From JACVRW01 sp963812915 (GTDB taxonomy: Bacteria > Actinomycetota > Thermoleophilia > Solirubrobacterales > Thermoleophilaceae): a stretch of 64,000 nucleotides of DNA. Below the pieces are notes generated by a model. That model saw only the letters and a program-made list of their open reading frames with translations. It searched no databases and was not told the DNA's origin. The stretch is from contig CAWEXB010000009.1 of NCBI GenBank assembly GCA_963812915.1, forward strand, positions 124,001-188,000, read 5' to 3'. Shown here piece by piece: positions 1 to 8,699 of this stretch (position 1 is the stretch's first letter; each line of letters begins with the position of its first letter). Both the position numbers and the translations under genes were made by a program.

Positions 1-861
1 AGGGCCGGCACCCGCCTCACCGCCAGGCAGGTGAAGGAGCGCCTGGAGCAGGAGCTGGTCGGCAACGTCTCGATCCGCGTGCTCGACACCGAGCGCTCCG
101 ACGCGTGGGAGGTGCAGGGCCGCGGAGAGCTGCAGCTCGCCGTGCTCGTCGAGGCGATGCGGCGCGAGGGCTTCGAGCTGACGGTGGGCAAGCCGCAGGT
201 CGTCACCCGCGAGGACAACGGCAGCGTCTACGAGCCGGTGGAGCGCCTGTCGATCGACGTGCGCGAGGACTTTCTCGGCGTCACCACCCAGCTGCTGGCT
301 CTGCGAAAGGGTCGCATGGAGCACATGGTCAACCACGGCACGGGCTGGGTGCGGGTCGAGTACCTCGTGCCTGCCCGCGGCCTCATCGGCTTCCGCACCG
401 AGTTCCTAACCGAGACGCGCGGCTCGGGCATCCTGCACTCGGTCTTCGAACGCTACGACCCGTGGTACGGCGAGATCAAGTCGCGGCCCACCGGCAGCCT
501 CGTTGCCGACCGCCGCGGCGAGAGCGGCCAGTTCGCCCTACTCAAGCTGCAGGAGCGCGGCCAGCTCTTCGTGGGCCCGGGCGAGGAGGTCTACGAGGGC
601 ATGGTCGTGGGAGAGAACGCCCGGGCGGAGGACCTCGACGTGAACGCGGTGCGCGAGAAGAAGCAGACCAACGTGCGCGCCGCCGGCTCCGACGACACCG
701 TCCGCCTCGTGCCGCACCACCAGCTCTCGCTCGACCAGGCGCTCGAGTTCATCCGCGCGGACGAGTGCGTGGAGGTCACCCCGGGCAAGCTGCGCCTGCG
801 CAAGGCCGTGCTTCCCGCCGGTGAGCGGCAGACGCTCGCACGCGCGGCCAAGCGCGGCTAG
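1..861 (+). CDS. typA: GTP-binding protein TypA/BipA, C-terminal part (5' end outside window)
   Basis: The frame is open from base 1 and gives about 286 residues of a translational GTPase of the TypA/BipA family, which binds the ribosome and aids assembly and stress adaptation. What is present is the region after the G domain: the elongation-factor domain III-like part with QGRGELQLAVLVEAMRREG, then the domain V/C-terminal part with LVPARGLIGFRTEFLTETRG and REKKQTNVRAAGSDD. The last two are hallmarks of TypA rather than EF-G or LepA. The G domain lies upstream of the window. The gene ends with TAG, 36 bp before the stop of the convergent small gene. Identification is very secure. Confidence 0.95.
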   Translation, partial: RAGTRLTARQVKERLEQELVGNVSIRVLDTERSDAWEVQGRGELQLAVLVEAMRREGFELTVGKPQVVTREDNGSVYEPVERLSIDVREDFLGVTTQLLALRKGRMEHMVNHGTGWVRVEYLVPARGLIGFRTEFLTETRGSGILHSVFERYDPWYGEIKSRPTGSLVADRRGESGQFALLKLQERGQLFVGPGEEVYEGMVVGENARAEDLDVNAVREKKQTNVRAAGSDDTVRLVPHHQLSLDQALEFIRADECVEVTPGKLRLRKAVLPAGERQTLARAAKRG

Positions 862-897
862 GGCTCGGTAAAGGGCGGCGGAGGCGGTCGCATGGCA

Positions 898-1143
898 TCA
901 AGAGCCTGAGGCGCCCTCCAGCAGAACGGGTGGCAGCACCGAGTCGGCGGCCTCGGTCACCTCTATGCCGGCCAGGCGCCCGTAGTGGTCGAACTGCAGG
1001 ACGATCGATTCCAGCGCCGGCACCGTCTCCGTCTGCTCGAGCCCGCTCAGCTCGACGGAATGGCGGATCTCGACCATCGGCATGCCCGTGAGGTTGACAT
1101 GGGCGTGGCCCTCCTCCTCCACGGTGACGCTGATTTCAGCCAT
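898..1143 (-). CDS. Small DUF2283-like protein
   Basis: This 81-residue product starts MAEISVTVEEEG and ends in a segment with HYGRLAGIEVTEAADSVLPP. That segment resembles DUF2283, whose members carry a D-x-G-R-L-x-G-I-E-V motif near the C-terminus and have no known function. The same frame is open upstream to base 1230 and would add an arginine-rich stretch (seven Arg after PK), so a longer start cannot be excluded. An AGGAG-like sequence lies about 18 bp before the chosen ATG, farther than usual. It lies 110 bp downstream of the VOC gene on the same strand and could be the last member of that operon. The family call is tentative. Confidence 0.5.
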   Translation of the reverse strand: MAEISVTVEEEGHAHVNLTGMPMVEIRHSVELSGLEQTETVPALESIVLQFDHYGRLAGIEVTEAADSVLPPVLLEGASGS

Positions 1144-1253
1144 CTCAGACAGCCGTCGTCTCCTCCGTCTTCTCTTGGGCAGTTCGAGGCCGTTGCCCAG
1201 CTTCACACGTGCGGCCATGGACAGCACCAACCCTTTCGGTCGGTTATGGGCGG

Positions 1254-1676
1254 TCAGGCCGCCGGGTGCGGCCCGTCCTTGGGTGTTGAGAAGGCACCGC
1301 CGTCGATGAGCTCGACTCGGTAGCCGTCAGGATCCGCAACGAACGCGATCCGCGGAAGGTCTTCGCGCTCGCCCGGACGGTAAGGCGGCTTCTCCGGCTC
1401 GACGCCGATCTCGGCCAGGTCCGCCAGCGCGGCGTCGATGTCCTCCACGGTGACGGCGAAGTGGTTGTAGCCGTCACCCAGGTCGTAGGGCTCCTCCCGG
1501 CCGATGTTGACCGTCAGCTCGAGGCGGTCTTCGTCGCCCGGGAGCCCCATGTACACGTTGTAAGCAGAGTCGAAGTTCAGACGCCCGCGCTCCTCTAAGC
1601 CGAGGGCCTGGTAGAAGCTCAGCGAGGCGTCGATGTCGCGGACGCGAACGCAGGTGTGGACGAGGGCGACCGGCAT
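1254..1676 (-). CDS. VOC/glyoxalase I-like metalloenzyme
   Basis: The 140-residue product has the vicinal oxygen chelate fold of lactoylglutathione lyase. The first beta-alpha-beta-beta-beta unit begins LVHTCVRVRDIDASLSFYQ, with a His as possible metal ligand, and the second has GYNHFAVTVEDIDAALADL and ends FVADPDGYRVELID, with the usual metal-binding Glu. The ATG lies 4 bp after the groEL stop, so the gene looks like a distal member of the monooxygenase operon rather than a stand-alone housekeeping gene. It could detoxify methylglyoxal or another electrophile made during alkane or ketone oxidation. The fold is clear; the substrate is inferred. Confidence 0.8.
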   Translation of the reverse strand: MPVALVHTCVRVRDIDASLSFYQALGLEERGRLNFDSAYNVYMGLPGDEDRLELTVNIGREEPYDLGDGYNHFAVTVEDIDAALADLAEIGVEPEKPPYRPGEREDLPRIAFVADPDGYRVELIDGGAFSTPKDGPHPAA

Positions 1677-1680
1677 CTGC

Positions 1681-3330
1681 TCAGATCGGGGAGGACGGGC
1701 GCGCCATCCCCTCGGCGAGGTCCCCGAAGCCCGGGGCGATCACGGCCCCCGGCTGGGCGATCAACTCCTCGGCGACCAGCGCCTCGGTCGTCAGCATCAG
1801 CGCGGCGACCGAGGCGGCCCCTTCGAGGCTCAGCCTCGTGACGCGCACGGGGTCGATCACGCCCTGTGCGAAGAGGTCGCCGAACTCGCCGCTCAGCGCA
1901 TTCAGTCCATGGCCCTCGGGCATCGCGCTCACCTGGTCGACCACGGCCTGCCCGTCGAAGCCCGCGTTCGTCGCGATCCAGTACAGCGGCTCGTGGAGGA
2001 CCCGGCCAACGACCTCGGCCCCGCGCGCGTAGTCGCCCTCCAGCCGGAGGTCGTCGAGAACTCTTCCCGCGCGCAGCAGCGCGGTGCCGCCGCCGGCGAC
2101 GATCCCCTCCGCGACCGCCGCGCGCGTCGCGTCGAGTGCGCCCTGCGTGCGGCGCAGGCGCTCACGCAGCACAACCTCGGCCGGGGCACCGACGCGGATC
2201 ACCGCCAGGCGAATGGCGAGCCGCGCGAGCCGCTCCTGGAGGATCTCGATGTCCCGCTCCTGCGAGGCACGTGCCAGCTCGACCCTGATCTGGGCGAGGC
2301 GCGCCTCGACCGCCTCGTCAGTGCCTCCGCCTTCGACGATGGTCGTCGAGTCCGCCGTCACCACGACCCGGCGCGCCGTGCCGAGATGCTCCGGCTGCAC
2401 GCTCGCGAGCGACAGCCCGGCCTCCTCGGCGATCACCTGCCCGCCCGTGAAAACGGCCACATCGCCTAGGTGCTCGACGCGCCGATGGCCGAACCCCGGG
2501 GCGCGCACGGCCACGGCCTGCAGCGTGCCGTGGTTGTTGTTATGGACGAGCATGCCGAGCGCCGCGCCGTCGACCTTCTCCGCGAGGATCACGAGCGGCC
2601 GCGGCGACTTCATCACCCTGTCCAGCGTGGGCATGAGGTCCTGCGGCTGAGATATCGGGCGGTTGGTCATGAGGATGTAGGGGTCCTCGAACACCGTCTC
2701 CATCCGCGTCTCATCGCGCACGAGGTAGGGGGATAGCCAGCCGTTCTCGACGTGCACGCCTTCGACGAAGTCGACGGAGATGCCGGGCAGCTCGGTCTCC
2801 TCGATGGTGACGACGCCCTCCTCACCCACCCGGTCGAGCGCCTCGGCGATGGCGCCGCCAATCCGCTCGTCCTCCCCTGCGGCGATCGTGGCGACGTGAC
2901 GGAGGTCGTCTCGACCCTCCACGGAGCGCGCCGAGCGGCCGAGCTCGGCCACCACCCGGTCGGTTGCCTCCTCGATGCCGCGGCGCAGCAGCATCGCGTT
3001 CGCGCCCCCGTCGATGGCGAGCATGCCTTCGCGAACAATCGCCTGGGCGAGCAGCGTCGCTGTCGTCGTGCCGTCGCCGGTGAGGTCGCTCGTCTTGTTG
3101 GCCACCTCGCGGACGAGCTGGGCCCCCATGTTCTTGAACTGGTCGCTCAGCTCGATCTCGCGCGCGATAGAGACGCCGTCGTTGGTGATCATGGGGGCGC
3201 CGGCGAGGCGCTCGAGCACCACGTTGCGCCCCTTGGGCCCCAGCGTGACCTTGACGGTGTTGGCCAGCTCGTCGACGCCGGCCTGCAGGAGCTGCCGCGC
3301 GTCGTGGTTGAAGTGCAGCCGCTTGCCCAT
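1681..3330 (-). CDS. groEL: Operon-linked GroEL-type chaperonin (MimG-like)
   Basis: The 549-residue chaperonin reads MGKRLHFNHDARQLLQAGVD, then VKVTLGPKGRNVVLE, TSDLTGDGTTTATLLAQ (ATP-site Asp) and EEGVVTIEETELPG, all in family order. It is diverged from housekeeping GroEL and lacks the Gly-Gly-Met C-terminal repeat, ending in DLAEGMARPSSPI. It begins 4 bp after the alcohol dehydrogenase stop and is read with the monooxygenase genes; no groES is adjacent. In mycobacterial mim and actinobacterial prm clusters, a dedicated GroEL (MimG) is needed to fold the hydroxylase large subunit. That role is inferred here from position and divergence. Confidence 0.93.
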   Translation of the reverse strand: MGKRLHFNHDARQLLQAGVDELANTVKVTLGPKGRNVVLERLAGAPMITNDGVSIAREIELSDQFKNMGAQLVREVANKTSDLTGDGTTTATLLAQAIVREGMLAIDGGANAMLLRRGIEEATDRVVAELGRSARSVEGRDDLRHVATIAAGEDERIGGAIAEALDRVGEEGVVTIEETELPGISVDFVEGVHVENGWLSPYLVRDETRMETVFEDPYILMTNRPISQPQDLMPTLDRVMKSPRPLVILAEKVDGAALGMLVHNNNHGTLQAVAVRAPGFGHRRVEHLGDVAVFTGGQVIAEEAGLSLASVQPEHLGTARRVVVTADSTTIVEGGGTDEAVEARLAQIRVELARASQERDIEILQERLARLAIRLAVIRVGAPAEVVLRERLRRTQGALDATRAAVAEGIVAGGGTALLRAGRVLDDLRLEGDYARGAEVVGRVLHEPLYWIATNAGFDGQAVVDQVSAMPEGHGLNALSGEFGDLFAQGVIDPVRVTRLSLEGAASVAALMLTTEALVAEELIAQPGAVIAPGFGDLAEGMARPSSPI

Positions 3331-3334
3331 CGGG

Positions 3335-4376
3335 CTAGGCCGCGCCGGCCGGGATCAGGATGCCGCGTCCCTGGAGCCGTCCGTTGTCGAGGTCGGCCAT
3401 CGCGTCGTTGATGGCGTCGAGCGGATACGTGCTCGTGTGAAGGGTGACCTGGCCCTGGGCGGTGAGCGTCATCAGGTCCTGCAGGTCCACGTACGTCCCG
3501 ACCAGATTGCCGATGAAGGAGATCTCGCGCGAGATCACGTCGATCGTCGGGATGTCGATGTTCTCGCCGTAGCCGATCACGTAGTAGAAGCCGCCGTCGC
3601 GGATCATCCCGATGCCGTCCTCGATGGCGCCCTTCTCTCCGACGAAGTCGATGATCGCCTCGGCGCCCAGCCCGTCGGTCATCTCCTTGACGGTGTCGAC
3701 GTGGGTCTTGCCCTCGACCTTGATCGTGTGGTGCGCGCCCAGCTCCCCGGCCAGCGCCAGCGCGGGCTCCGAGGGATCGACGACGATGATCTCGGCGGGT
3801 GTATACGCCCGCAGGCACTGGACGCCGATATGGCCGAGGCCCCCGGCCCCGATCACGACCGCCTTGGTGCCGGCGCCGAGGACCGGGATCGCCTTCTTGA
3901 CCGCGTGGATGGCGGTGAGCCCGGCGTCCGCCAGCGCGGCGATGGCCTTTGGCTCGAGCGAGGGATCGAGCTTGACGACCGAGCGCGCGCTCGTGAACAG
4001 GAAGTCGGCGAACCCGCCGTCGCGGTTGATGCCGGGGAAGGAGCCGAAGAGGCAGTGCATGTCGTCGCCGGCGCGGCATGGCTGGCACAGCCCGCAGGAG
4101 ATGAACGGATGCACGATCACCGTGTCGCCCACCTCGACGTTGGTCACCGCCGGACCGACCGCGTGCACCCAGCCGGCGTTCTCGTGCCCGGGCGTGTACG
4201 GCAGCTTGACGCCCGGACTTCTCGGCCCACTGACCCTCCTGGATGTGCAGGTCGGTGCGGCATAGCCCCGCCGCGCCGATCCGCACGACGACGTCGAGCG
4301 GCCCCTCGGCCTTGGGCTCGTCGACCTCGTCGAGCTTGAGCGGCTCGTGATATGCGTGCAGCCTCGCGGCCCTCAT
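3335..4376 (-). CDS. adh: Zinc-dependent alcohol dehydrogenase of the prm operon, frameshifted
   Basis: This medium-chain zinc alcohol dehydrogenase (about 346 residues after repair) would oxidise the alcohol made by the monooxygenase. The start ATG (4376-4374) overlaps the DUF59 stop as ATGA. The N-terminal part reads MRAARLHAYHEPLKLDEVDE through CRTDLHIQEGQWAEKSG, with the catalytic zinc Cys. Reading then shifts: the other frame resumes KLPYTPGHENAGWVHAVGP and runs to the end, with structural-zinc cysteines in CGLCQPCRAGDDMHC and a Rossmann motif GAGGLGHIG. The break is an extra C in the CCC run at 4212-4214; removing it restores S-G-V-K. As written the enzyme would be truncated, either from sequencing error or decay. 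Confidence 0.85.
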
Positions 4377-5069
4377 GCGGCCACCTCCTTGGCGTCGGCA
4401 AGGTCGTAGCGGATGCGCAGCAGGGAGCGGCAGATTCCCCCGTTGACCTCGAGGCTGGTCCGCATGAGCCTCGCCTTGCGCAGCCACAGGCGCAGGTCGG
4501 CCGCGGCAATCGGCTCGCCGTCGGGCCGGACGAATGCCGGCGTGTCGTCCGCGCCCGGGAGGCCCAGCTGCTCGCGCAGCTCGATGCAGCGGCGCGCCTC
4601 CGGGTCGTCGGGCAGGTCGGCCACGCGCCGGGCCGTGACCTCCTCCGGCGTCGCGCCGCCGGCCAGCAGCGCCTCGCACAGGCGCGGACTGCCGCGCGAC
4701 CAGGGCCTTGCGGCGAAACAGCTCGCGCAGGGCGTCCAGCTCGCCCTCGGTCTCCCCCGGGAAGGCCTCGGCGAACGCGTCGCCACGCCCGACTGCGGTG
4801 TTGATCTCGTCGCCCGTGTAGTGGTCCTCGAGGAGGACCGTGACGCCGCGGACCTCCGGCAGCCGGCGCACGGCGTTGCGCGCGTCGGCGGCCATGAGGT
4901 ACGCGAAGTTCGGCGCGCACTGCGGCGTCGGGAGCCGCAGCCGGACGTCGACATCGCCGTCGTCCGAAACGTCGCAGGACGTCACGAACCGCAGCGACGT
5001 GATCGGCTCGTCGAGCTCGGGGTCGTAGACCGTGCCGAGCGCCTCGAGGACGCGCGACCGGATTGTCAC
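4373..5069 (-). CDS. DUF59 (MIP18/SufT-type) metal-sulfur cluster assembly protein, frameshifted
   Basis: It starts with GTG (5069-5067) overlapping the amidohydrolase stop as GTGA. The first 100 residues are a DUF59 domain: VTIRSRVLEALGTVYDPELD, then TSLRFVTSCDVS and RLPTPQCAPNFAYLMAADA, with the P-x-C typical of SufT/MIP18 proteins that help load Fe-S clusters. A C-terminal extension follows with CEALLAGGATPEEVTARRVA and a helical tail ending DLADAKEVAA. The two parts are in different frames. One extra base at 4681-4682 (GG) accounts for it, since removing it gives RQSALCEALL. Genes of this type accompany prm-type monooxygenases, where a maturation role is assumed rather than shown. Confidence 0.8.
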
Positions 5070-6125
5070 GCGCGGTCTTCCACCAGCTGTGCGTCGTCGC
5101 GGGCGGCCGGCTTCATCGGCCTCGTCGGGCGGCAGCTGCAGCTCCTGCGGGACCTCGACGCCGTAGAGCTTGGCCGCGTTGAGGCCCATGATCTTCTTCT
5201 TCCCGTCGGTCCCGAGCGCCGGATAGTCCGAGTACGCCTCGTCCGCCGGGTAGTTCCAGTCGACGAAGCCCTCGACCTGCCACTTGGGCTCCCAGATGGC
5301 GTAGTCGCTGGCGAAGAGCATCTTGTCCTCGCCGACCCAGAAGAGCAGCTCGCCCATGACCTTGGCGAAGAAGCGCGGACGGGCGTGCATCAGCCCACCG
5401 ATCACGACCGCCAGGCCCGCGTAGACGTTCGGCTCCTGCGTCGCCATGAAGCAGAAGTCCTCGATCCGCGGCAGGCCGACGTGCTCGACGATGAAGTTGA
5501 GCTCGGGGAAGTTCGTCGCCACGTGGTCGACGTCGGAGACATCGAAGGCGTCCTTGTCCAGCGGCCAGATCGTCGGGCCCTTGTGCACGTGGATGTTCTT
5601 GATCCCGAGCTCCTGGCACTTCTCCAGGAAGCGCTGCGACTCGGGGTCCGTGAGCTTCCACCCACGCGAGCCGTTGTGCCACTCGGCCGTGTAGAGCTTG
5701 ACGCCCTTCAGGCCGTAGCGCTTCGCGTCCTCCTCGAGCTGCTTGAGGCCGGCCTCGCCCTCGCGCGGGTCCCAGCGACCGTTCACGATCAGCTTGTCCG
5801 GGTACTTCTCGGCCATCCGGGCGTTGCGCTCGGCGGTGTTGAAGCCCTCGGTGTACCACTGCTTCAGGTAGGTCGGCAGGAACAGGCCGACGTCGACGTA
5901 GCCATCCTCGAAGACGTCCTTGACGAAGTCCTCCTCGGAGTACTTCTGGAACTTCTCGATCGGCCAGTGCGTGTCGGGCGGGCCGGGCCCCTGATACGCG
6001 TGGAAGCACTCGATCCAGCCCTTGGCGAACTGCTCCTGGCCCTTCACCCAGTTCGCTGGGCTCGCGTCCCAGAAGTGGACGTGGCCGTCCATCACGAAGT
6101 ACTTCTCGCCGTTGTGCTCGTACAT
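5066..6125 (-). CDS. Amidohydrolase family protein (TIM-barrel metal-dependent hydrolase) of the prm operon
   Basis: This amidohydrolase-2 family protein has the N-terminal metal motif MDGHVHFWDASPANW (H-x-H), an IHVHKGPTIWPLDKDAF segment, NFIVEHVGLPRIEDF and the C-terminal FASDYAIWEP with the conserved Asp. Homologues sit between the coupling protein and the DUF59 gene in actinobacterial propane monooxygenase clusters; their reaction is unknown. As written, the frame runs on into the DUF59 gene without a stop. A shift of one base near 5110-5125 instead gives a tail ending DDAQLVEDRA and a TGA at 5066-5068 that overlaps the next GTG. This gives about 352 residues, the usual length. It starts 3 bp after the prmD stop. 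Confidence 0.85.
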
Positions 6126-6127
6126 GA

Positions 6128-6472
6128 CTAGCTCACCACCTGGAGGTCGAAGCCGAGGTACTCGGCGGCATCCTCCGGGTTGGCGAAGAACAGGACACGG
6201 TCGTCGAGCACGACCATGCGCCCGTAGTGGGTCGACATGATCTCCTCGAAGTCGTCGTTGCCGAAGTCGGCCCAGCCGAGCGCGTCGGCCAATTCCACGT
6301 AGTCGAAGTCGACCTTGCCGACCCCGTCCACGCGGATCATCGACGGCAGAACCGTCACGGTCACGTTCTCCTTGCCCCTCATCACGTCCGCGACCACGTG
6401 GCCGACCTGATTGTCCATCAGGGTCACGCCGGTCTTGTTCGACGACGTCGGGTCCGCGTTGAACTCAGTCAT
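6128..6472 (-). CDS. prmD: Propane/alkane monooxygenase coupling (effector) protein
   Basis: The 114-residue product matches the MmoB/DmpM effector family. Family features are the central segment VTLMDNQVGHVVADVMRGKE, then VTVLPSMIRVDGVGKVDFDY and the C-terminal GRMVVLDDRVLFFANPEDAA. Such proteins have no cofactor. They bind the hydroxylase and control substrate access and electron coupling at the diiron site. The ATG (6472-6470) overlaps the prmC stop by 4 bp (ATGA), implying translational coupling and matched stoichiometry. The gene is intact. Confidence 0.93.
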   Translation of the reverse strand: MTEFNADPTSSNKTGVTLMDNQVGHVVADVMRGKENVTVTVLPSMIRVDGVGKVDFDYVELADALGWADFGNDDFEEIMSTHYGRMVVLDDRVLFFANPEDAAEYLGFDLQVVS

Positions 6473-7575
6473 GCGCTCAGCTCCTTTGGGGTGTCGAGGC
6501 CGAGGTCCCCGAGCAGGCCCTCGAAGCGCTCCTGCGAGCGCCCGAAGGAGTCCTCGAAGCGGACGACCTTCTCGGGCAGCTGGGACCAGATGGGCTGCAG
6601 CTGGTGGGCCGCCGCGACGCTCGGCGCGGTCCAGCTCGACAGCCATTCCTGCATCGTGGCGCGGTTCTCCTCGCCGTGCGCCTCGTCGTTCGCGAGCATG
6701 CCGAACAGGGCGCGGGCGCCGCGCTGCTCGCGGGCCGCGTCCGACTCGCCGTTGCCCATCAGCGACGGCGTGACGTAGTCGCCGTGCAGCGCCGCCGCCT
6801 GCATGACGAAGCCGCTGCGGAACAGCTCGCCCACCAGCGGCTCGAACACCACCGCCGTGGCGAAGAACGCCTCCCCCCAGTCGCGCACGCCGGTCAGGCG
6901 CTCCACGTTCTCGCGCGTGGCCTGCCAGACCGGGTCCTGCTGCCAGGCCTCCTTGTGCGTGGCGCCCTCGAAGCCCTCGACCTGGTCGGTCAGCTCGAGG
7001 TTGTAGAGGATGAGGTCCTGCGCGAAGCGCAGCTTGTGTAGCGCGCCCACCGACAGCGCGTTGTTGATCATGTTCGTCGGCGCGTCGCGGTTGGCCGGGA
7101 TGTAGACGTGCATTCCGAGCCCGTGCTCGGCGTGCGCCCAGGCGAACACGTGGCGCTCGAGGATCTTCGCCCACCCGCGGTTGAGGTTCGCGAAGGACCC
7201 GGCCGCCTTGGCGTTGGCGATGTTCTGCTGGACCCCTCGCACGACGGCCGCGTTGTTGCGGTAGATCGTCTGCTCCCACTCCTCGTTGGGATCCAGGAAC
7301 TCGTGCCAGTTGGAGGACTTCAGCGCGGTCCACTCCTGGGGGAAGCCGGCCGTGCCGTCCGCAAAGGCGTAGACCCAACCCTGGGTCAGGTGCCTGTCGG
7401 GGTCGGGCTGCACGTCGACGGTGACGTCCTCGTACACCGTCGCCCGGCGCTTGCGCGGCGTGAAGTAGTTGAAGCTGCGGCTGTCCGAGGACGGGAACTC
7501 GAGCGCCCCCGCCTCCGCGTCGGTGAACTCCGGCTTGGGGACGCTGCGTTCCTTGACGCGACTGTCCGTGGCCAT
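6469..7575 (-). CDS. prmC: Propane/alkane monooxygenase hydroxylase, beta (small) subunit
   Basis: The 368-residue product belongs to the ferritin-like hydroxylase beta subunits of soluble diiron monooxygenases. It lacks the metal ligands and supports the alpha subunit. Typical segments are SRSFNYFTPRKRRATVYEDV, FADGTAGFPQEWTALKSSNW, LNRGWAKILERHVFAWAHAE and LFGMLANDEAHGEENRATMQ. The order prmA-prmB (reductase)-prmC-prmD is that of the Gordonia and Rhodococcus propane monooxygenases. The start at 7575 is preceded by GGAGAGAGGAG within 20 bp, and the gene ends by overlapping prmD. The reading frame is intact. Confidence 0.93.
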   Translation of the reverse strand: MATDSRVKERSVPKPEFTDAEAGALEFPSSDSRSFNYFTPRKRRATVYEDVTVDVQPDPDRHLTQGWVYAFADGTAGFPQEWTALKSSNWHEFLDPNEEWEQTIYRNNAAVVRGVQQNIANAKAAGSFANLNRGWAKILERHVFAWAHAEHGLGMHVYIPANRDAPTNMINNALSVGALHKLRFAQDLILYNLELTDQVEGFEGATHKEAWQQDPVWQATRENVERLTGVRDWGEAFFATAVVFEPLVGELFRSGFVMQAAALHGDYVTPSLMGNGESDAAREQRGARALFGMLANDEAHGEENRATMQEWLSSWTAPSVAAAHQLQPIWSQLPEKVVRFEDSFGRSQERFEGLLGDLGLDTPKELSA

Positions 7576-7592
7576 GTGGCTCCTCTCTCCTC

Positions 7593-8631
7593 CTACTGCT
7601 CGGTGGTTGTGAACTTGTCGAAGTGGATCTGTGACTCGGGGACGCCCCTCCGCTCGAGCAGGGCGATGGCGGCTTCGACCATCGGTGGGGGACCGCAGAC
7701 GTAAGCCTCGACCTCGCTCACGTCCCCCTCGAGGCGGTCGACGACGTCGGTGATTAGCCCCGTCTCGCCCGACCAGCCGTTCCCGTCGGCCTCGATCTCC
7801 GACAGCGCCGGGACGAAGCGGAAGTCGGGCAGCCGCTCCGCGAGCCCCTCGAGCTGTTCGACGTGGAACAGGTCCTCGGGGCGGCGCGCCCCGTAGTAGT
7901 AGACAGCCGGACGCCCGTTCCCCGACTCCTCGAGCGAGCGCAGCAGCGACAGGATGGGCGCCATCCCGGCGCCGCCTCCGATGAACAACATGCGCCGTGT
8001 CGAGGTCGCGCGCAGCGTGAACACGCCGTACGGCCCCGTCAGCTCCAGCTCGTCCCCGACCTTGATCTCGCCGCTGTCGAGCAGCCCGGAGAAATGCCCG
8101 TCGGGGTAGACCTTGATCATGAACTCGAGCTCATGGGCGGTCGACGGCGTGTTGGCCATTGAGAACGAGCGGTGCTCGTCGGCGCCGGGGATCTTGATGT
8201 CGACGTACTGCCCGGGCTGGAAGGTGAGCCGCTCCGGATCGACGAGCGCAACGCGCAGCAGGCGGATGTCGTGCGTGAGATGCTCGATGGCCTCCACCCG
8301 CGCCCTGGCCGTCTGGAGCGCGACCCCGCTGCGCAGGATCTCCTCGTCGAAGTTGAGCAACTCGACCTCGAGGTCCGACATGCGGGTGCGCGCGGCAGAG
8401 CAGGGTGTAGCCCTCCGCCTCCTCGAAGTCGGGCAGCGCGAAGGTCGAGTAGCGCTCGAGGTCGACCTCCCCGTCGAGCAGGAACGACTTGCACGACGAG
8501 CACTGCCCCTCCTTGCAGCCGTGCATGAGCATCAGGCCCTGGCGGAAGGCGGCGTGGAGGACCGTCTCGTCCTCGTCGACCTCGATCTCGATGTCCACCG
8601 GCTCAAACCGGACGGTGAACTTCTCTCCCAT
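7593..8631 (-). CDS. prmB: Propane/alkane monooxygenase reductase (2Fe-2S / FAD / NADH), frameshifted
   Basis: This electron-transfer component passes electrons from NADH to the hydroxylase. Residues 1-80 form a plant-type ferredoxin domain from MGEKFTVRFEPVDIEIEVDE, with cluster cysteines C39, C44, C47 (CKEGQCSSC) and C79 (YTLLC). The FAD domain has GQYVDIKIPG and RSFSMANTPS, and the NAD domain has MLFIGGGAGMAPILSLLRSL and AYVCGPPPM. The ferredoxin part and the remainder are in different frames. The switch is at about 8378-8386, where one extra base separates LLCRAHPH from SDLEVELLNFDEEILRSG. The start ATG follows AGGAGACGACGGGC. Otherwise the domain set and length (about 345 residues) are standard. 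Confidence 0.88.
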
Positions 8632-8699
8632 GCCCGTCGTCTCCTTGGGATTTGTGGCGGCGCCGCTCGCGCGGAGCGGCGCCGCCACCCCCGAAGGAC

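Noticed and set aside
4200..4230. Programmed frameshifting in adh
   Set aside because: No slippery heptamer with a downstream stem specific to this site was seen, and four other genes in the locus show similar single-base shifts, so error or decay is simpler.
3189..6125. A single open frame of 978 codons spanning the amidohydrolase, DUF59 and adh genes
   Set aside because: It is an artefact of one-base shifts. The individual proteins match known families in separate frames, with ATGA/GTGA overlaps at their true borders.
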